From Luteimonas panaciterrae (GTDB taxonomy: Bacteria > Pseudomonadota > Gammaproteobacteria > Xanthomonadales > Xanthomonadaceae), in the NCBI RefSeq assembly GCF_020511115.1, contig NZ_JAJAVH010000016.1, positions 1-64,000 of the forward strand: 64,000 bases of DNA. Reading direction: 5' to 3'. Under the pieces are notes generated by a model, which worked only from the letters and a program-made list of their open reading frames with translations, was not told where the DNA came from and made no database searches. This document shows positions 62,568 to 64,000 of this stretch, piece by piece. Position numbers and translations under genes: made by a program. How positions within the stretch are numbered: the first letter of the stretch is position 1; the number at the start of each line of letters is the position of its first letter.

Positions 62568-63620
62568 ATGACGACGGGATTGCTCTGCTACTGCCGCGCC
62601 GGCTTCGAACCGGAGCTCGCCGCCGAACTCACCACGCGCGCCGCGGAAGCCGGCTGCGCGGGCTATGCGCGGACCGAGCGCAACAGCGGCCATGTCTGCT
62701 TCATATGCGACGATGCCATTGCCCTGTCGCGCGCGTTGCCGTGGCGCGATCTGATTTTCGCGCGGCAAAAGCTCGTCCTGATCGGCGAACTGCGCGGACT
62801 CGATCCGCGCGACCGCATCACGCCGCTGCTGGAAGCGTTGCCGCCATTGCCTTCCGAATTCGGTGCCCTGCTCGTCGAACACCCCGACAGCGATGAAGCC
62901 AAACCCTTGGCCGGGCTCGCGCGCGCCTTCGGCAACGCCCTGCGCCCTGCCTTGCGCAAGGCAGGACGGTTGACTGCCACCGATCACCCCGCATCGCCGC
63001 GACTGCATGTCTGCTTCATCGCGGGCGATCACGCCCTCCTCGCCCAGGCCGATCCCGCCGACAGCGCTCCCTGGCCACTCGGCATCCCTCGCCTGCGCCT
63101 GCACCCCGATGCGCCATCGCGTTCGGCGTTGAAACTGGAGGAGGCGCTGCTGACATTGCTGGACGATCACGAACGTGCGCAACAACTACAGTCCGGCATG
63201 CGCGCCGCCGATCTCGGCGCGGCTCCCGGCGGCTGGACCTGGGTATTGACGCGTCACGGCCTGCACGTGAGCGCGATCGACAACGGTCCGCTGCGCCAGC
63301 ACGTGCTCGACACCGGACTGGTCGATCACCTGCGCGCCGACGGTTTCCATTGGCAACCGTCGACGCCGCTCGACTGGATGGTGTGCGACATGGTCGAGCA
63401 GCCGCGCCGCGTCGCCGAACGCATGGCGACCTGGTTCCGCGAGGGCTGGTGCCGGCATGCGATCTTCAATCTGAAACTGCCGATGAAGAAACGCTGGGAC
63501 GAGACGCAGCTTTGTCTCGATCTGTTCGCCATGCAGGCGCAGCGGCCGTTGCGGATCCGTTCACGCCAGCTGTATCACGACCGCGAAGAAATCACGGTTT
63601 TCGCGACGACACGCCAATAA
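62568..63620 (+). CDS. rlmM: 23S rRNA 2'-O-ribose C2498 methyltransferase
   Basis: A 350-residue enzyme with an N-terminal THUMP-like domain (about 1-170) and a C-terminal RFM-type methyltransferase. The SAM site is AADLGAAPGGWTWVLTRHGL and the catalytic K-D-K-E set is suggested by DWMVCDMVEQPRR, NLKLPMKKRW and the ending REEITVFA. The ATG at 62568 is used; a TTG at 62559 is too close to AAGGAG. Confidence 0.93.
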   Translation: MTTGLLCYCRAGFEPELAAELTTRAAEAGCAGYARTERNSGHVCFICDDAIALSRALPWRDLIFARQKLVLIGELRGLDPRDRITPLLEALPPLPSEFGALLVEHPDSDEAKPLAGLARAFGNALRPALRKAGRLTATDHPASPRLHVCFIAGDHALLAQADPADSAPWPLGIPRLRLHPDAPSRSALKLEEALLTLLDDHERAQQLQSGMRAADLGAAPGGWTWVLTRHGLHVSAIDNGPLRQHVLDTGLVDHLRADGFHWQPSTPLDWMVCDMVEQPRRVAERMATWFREGWCRHAIFNLKLPMKKRWDETQLCLDLFAMQAQRPLRIRSRQLYHDREEITVFATTRQ

Positions 63621-63759
63621 AAGCGTGCTCGATCGCGCCTGGCGCGGATCACCGATCGTGAATTCGCTCTGAGTGTTATCTCCAACGTATTCATTATTTT
63701 ACGTCCGCTTGATGATCCCGCGCCCAGGATGCGCATGTCCTCACAAGCAAGGGCACGTC

Positions 63760-64000
63760 ATGAACACTTTCAAGCAATGCACGCTCGCGCTCACACTGCT
63801 CGCGGCCTGCGCGGGCTCGGCCATCGCCTTCGCCCAGGATGCGGTCACGCAGGATCAGGTACCGCCTGCCGAACCGCAGACGCAACCGATGCCGCAGCAA
63901 TCGGCGCCAACCACGCAGACACCACCTCCCGCCGCCGCGGCAACGGGTCAGGTCACGGTGAAGTCGGTCGAACCCAATTCGATCGTCGGCGACTACAAGA
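63760..64000 (+). CDS. Exported protein, N-terminal part only
   Basis: The first 80 codons of a gene that runs off the window. Signal peptide (about 1-25, ending IAFAQD), then a Gln/Pro/Thr-rich linker (residues 30-62), then TGQVTVKSVEPNSIVGDYK, which looks like the start of a folded domain. The family cannot be stated. The 139-nt region before it is AT-richer than its surroundings and probably holds the promoter. Confidence 0.7.
   Translation, partial: MNTFKQCTLALTLLAACAGSAIAFAQDAVTQDQVPPAEPQTQPMPQQSAPTTQTPPPAAAATGQVTVKSVEPNSIVGDYK

Overview
The window is GC-rich chromosomal DNA (judged by eye, not computed) from a gammaproteobacterium. Gene content and order point to the Xanthomonadales (Lysobacter, Luteimonas, Dokdonella and relatives). 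Supporting signs are tRNA-Tyr/Gly/Thr running into tuf; lolB-ispE-(tRNA-Gln)-prs-rplY-pth-ychF opposite hemA-prfA; a sigma factor/DUF3619/DUF3106 cassette; ahpC-ahpF-oxyR; and a cluster of secreted proteases with PPC and P domains. No plasmid, phage, transposase, CRISPR array or rRNA gene was seen. Assignment to a genus is not possible from this sequence alone. Layout: 1-11.5 kb is housekeeping: tuf start, three tRNAs with a strong promoter, an exported isoaspartyl peptidase, the ychF-pth-rplY-prs block, tRNA-Gln, ispE-lolB-TPR protein, then hemA-prfA. 11.5-25 kb is mixed: a GNAT enzyme, a TPR/OGT-type glycosyltransferase, an exported amidohydrolase, moaB, polyphosphate kinase 2, two XRE regulators, small exported or membrane proteins including a DUF2145 pair, acyP-tlpA-yihY, wrbA-DUF2069, a short asparaginase-like protein and a TPR sulfotransferase. 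25-35 kb is the accessory core: four secreted peptidases on the minus strand (M4, S8, M28, M4), three of them with a C-terminal P domain. Their upstream regions carry the most unusual signals here. The two M4 genes share a roughly 460-nt conserved upstream region with hairpins and a short ORF, and three sites share a conserved promoter-like motif, one leading into a candidate small RNA. 35-48 kb holds sufT, a PAS-LuxR/cupin pair, a transhydrogenase whose alpha-1 gene is separated from alpha-2/beta by an oppositely oriented sigma-factor cassette, a nitroreductase, an exonuclease, a NUDIX enzyme and a sugar porter. 48-64 kb holds proline iminopeptidase, prmC (far from prfA and lacking a normal start codon), an M1 aminopeptidase, the peroxide-response locus ahpC-ahpF-oxyR with an OxyR-type operator, msrA, a PNGase A-like amidase, glnS, a Cys-rich lipoprotein with a deaminase, rlmM, and the start of an exported protein. 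How the genes work together: the proteases, the M1 and proline peptidases and the PNGase A-like enzyme suggest a life of digesting external protein and glycoprotein, with sugar and drug/metabolite porters alongside. AhpC/AhpF, OxyR, MsrA and the transhydrogenase (NADPH supply) form a redox-defence group. Several palindromic repeat families lie between genes. All start choices rest on visible Shine-Dalgarno sites, frame and family N-termini; no database search was possible.
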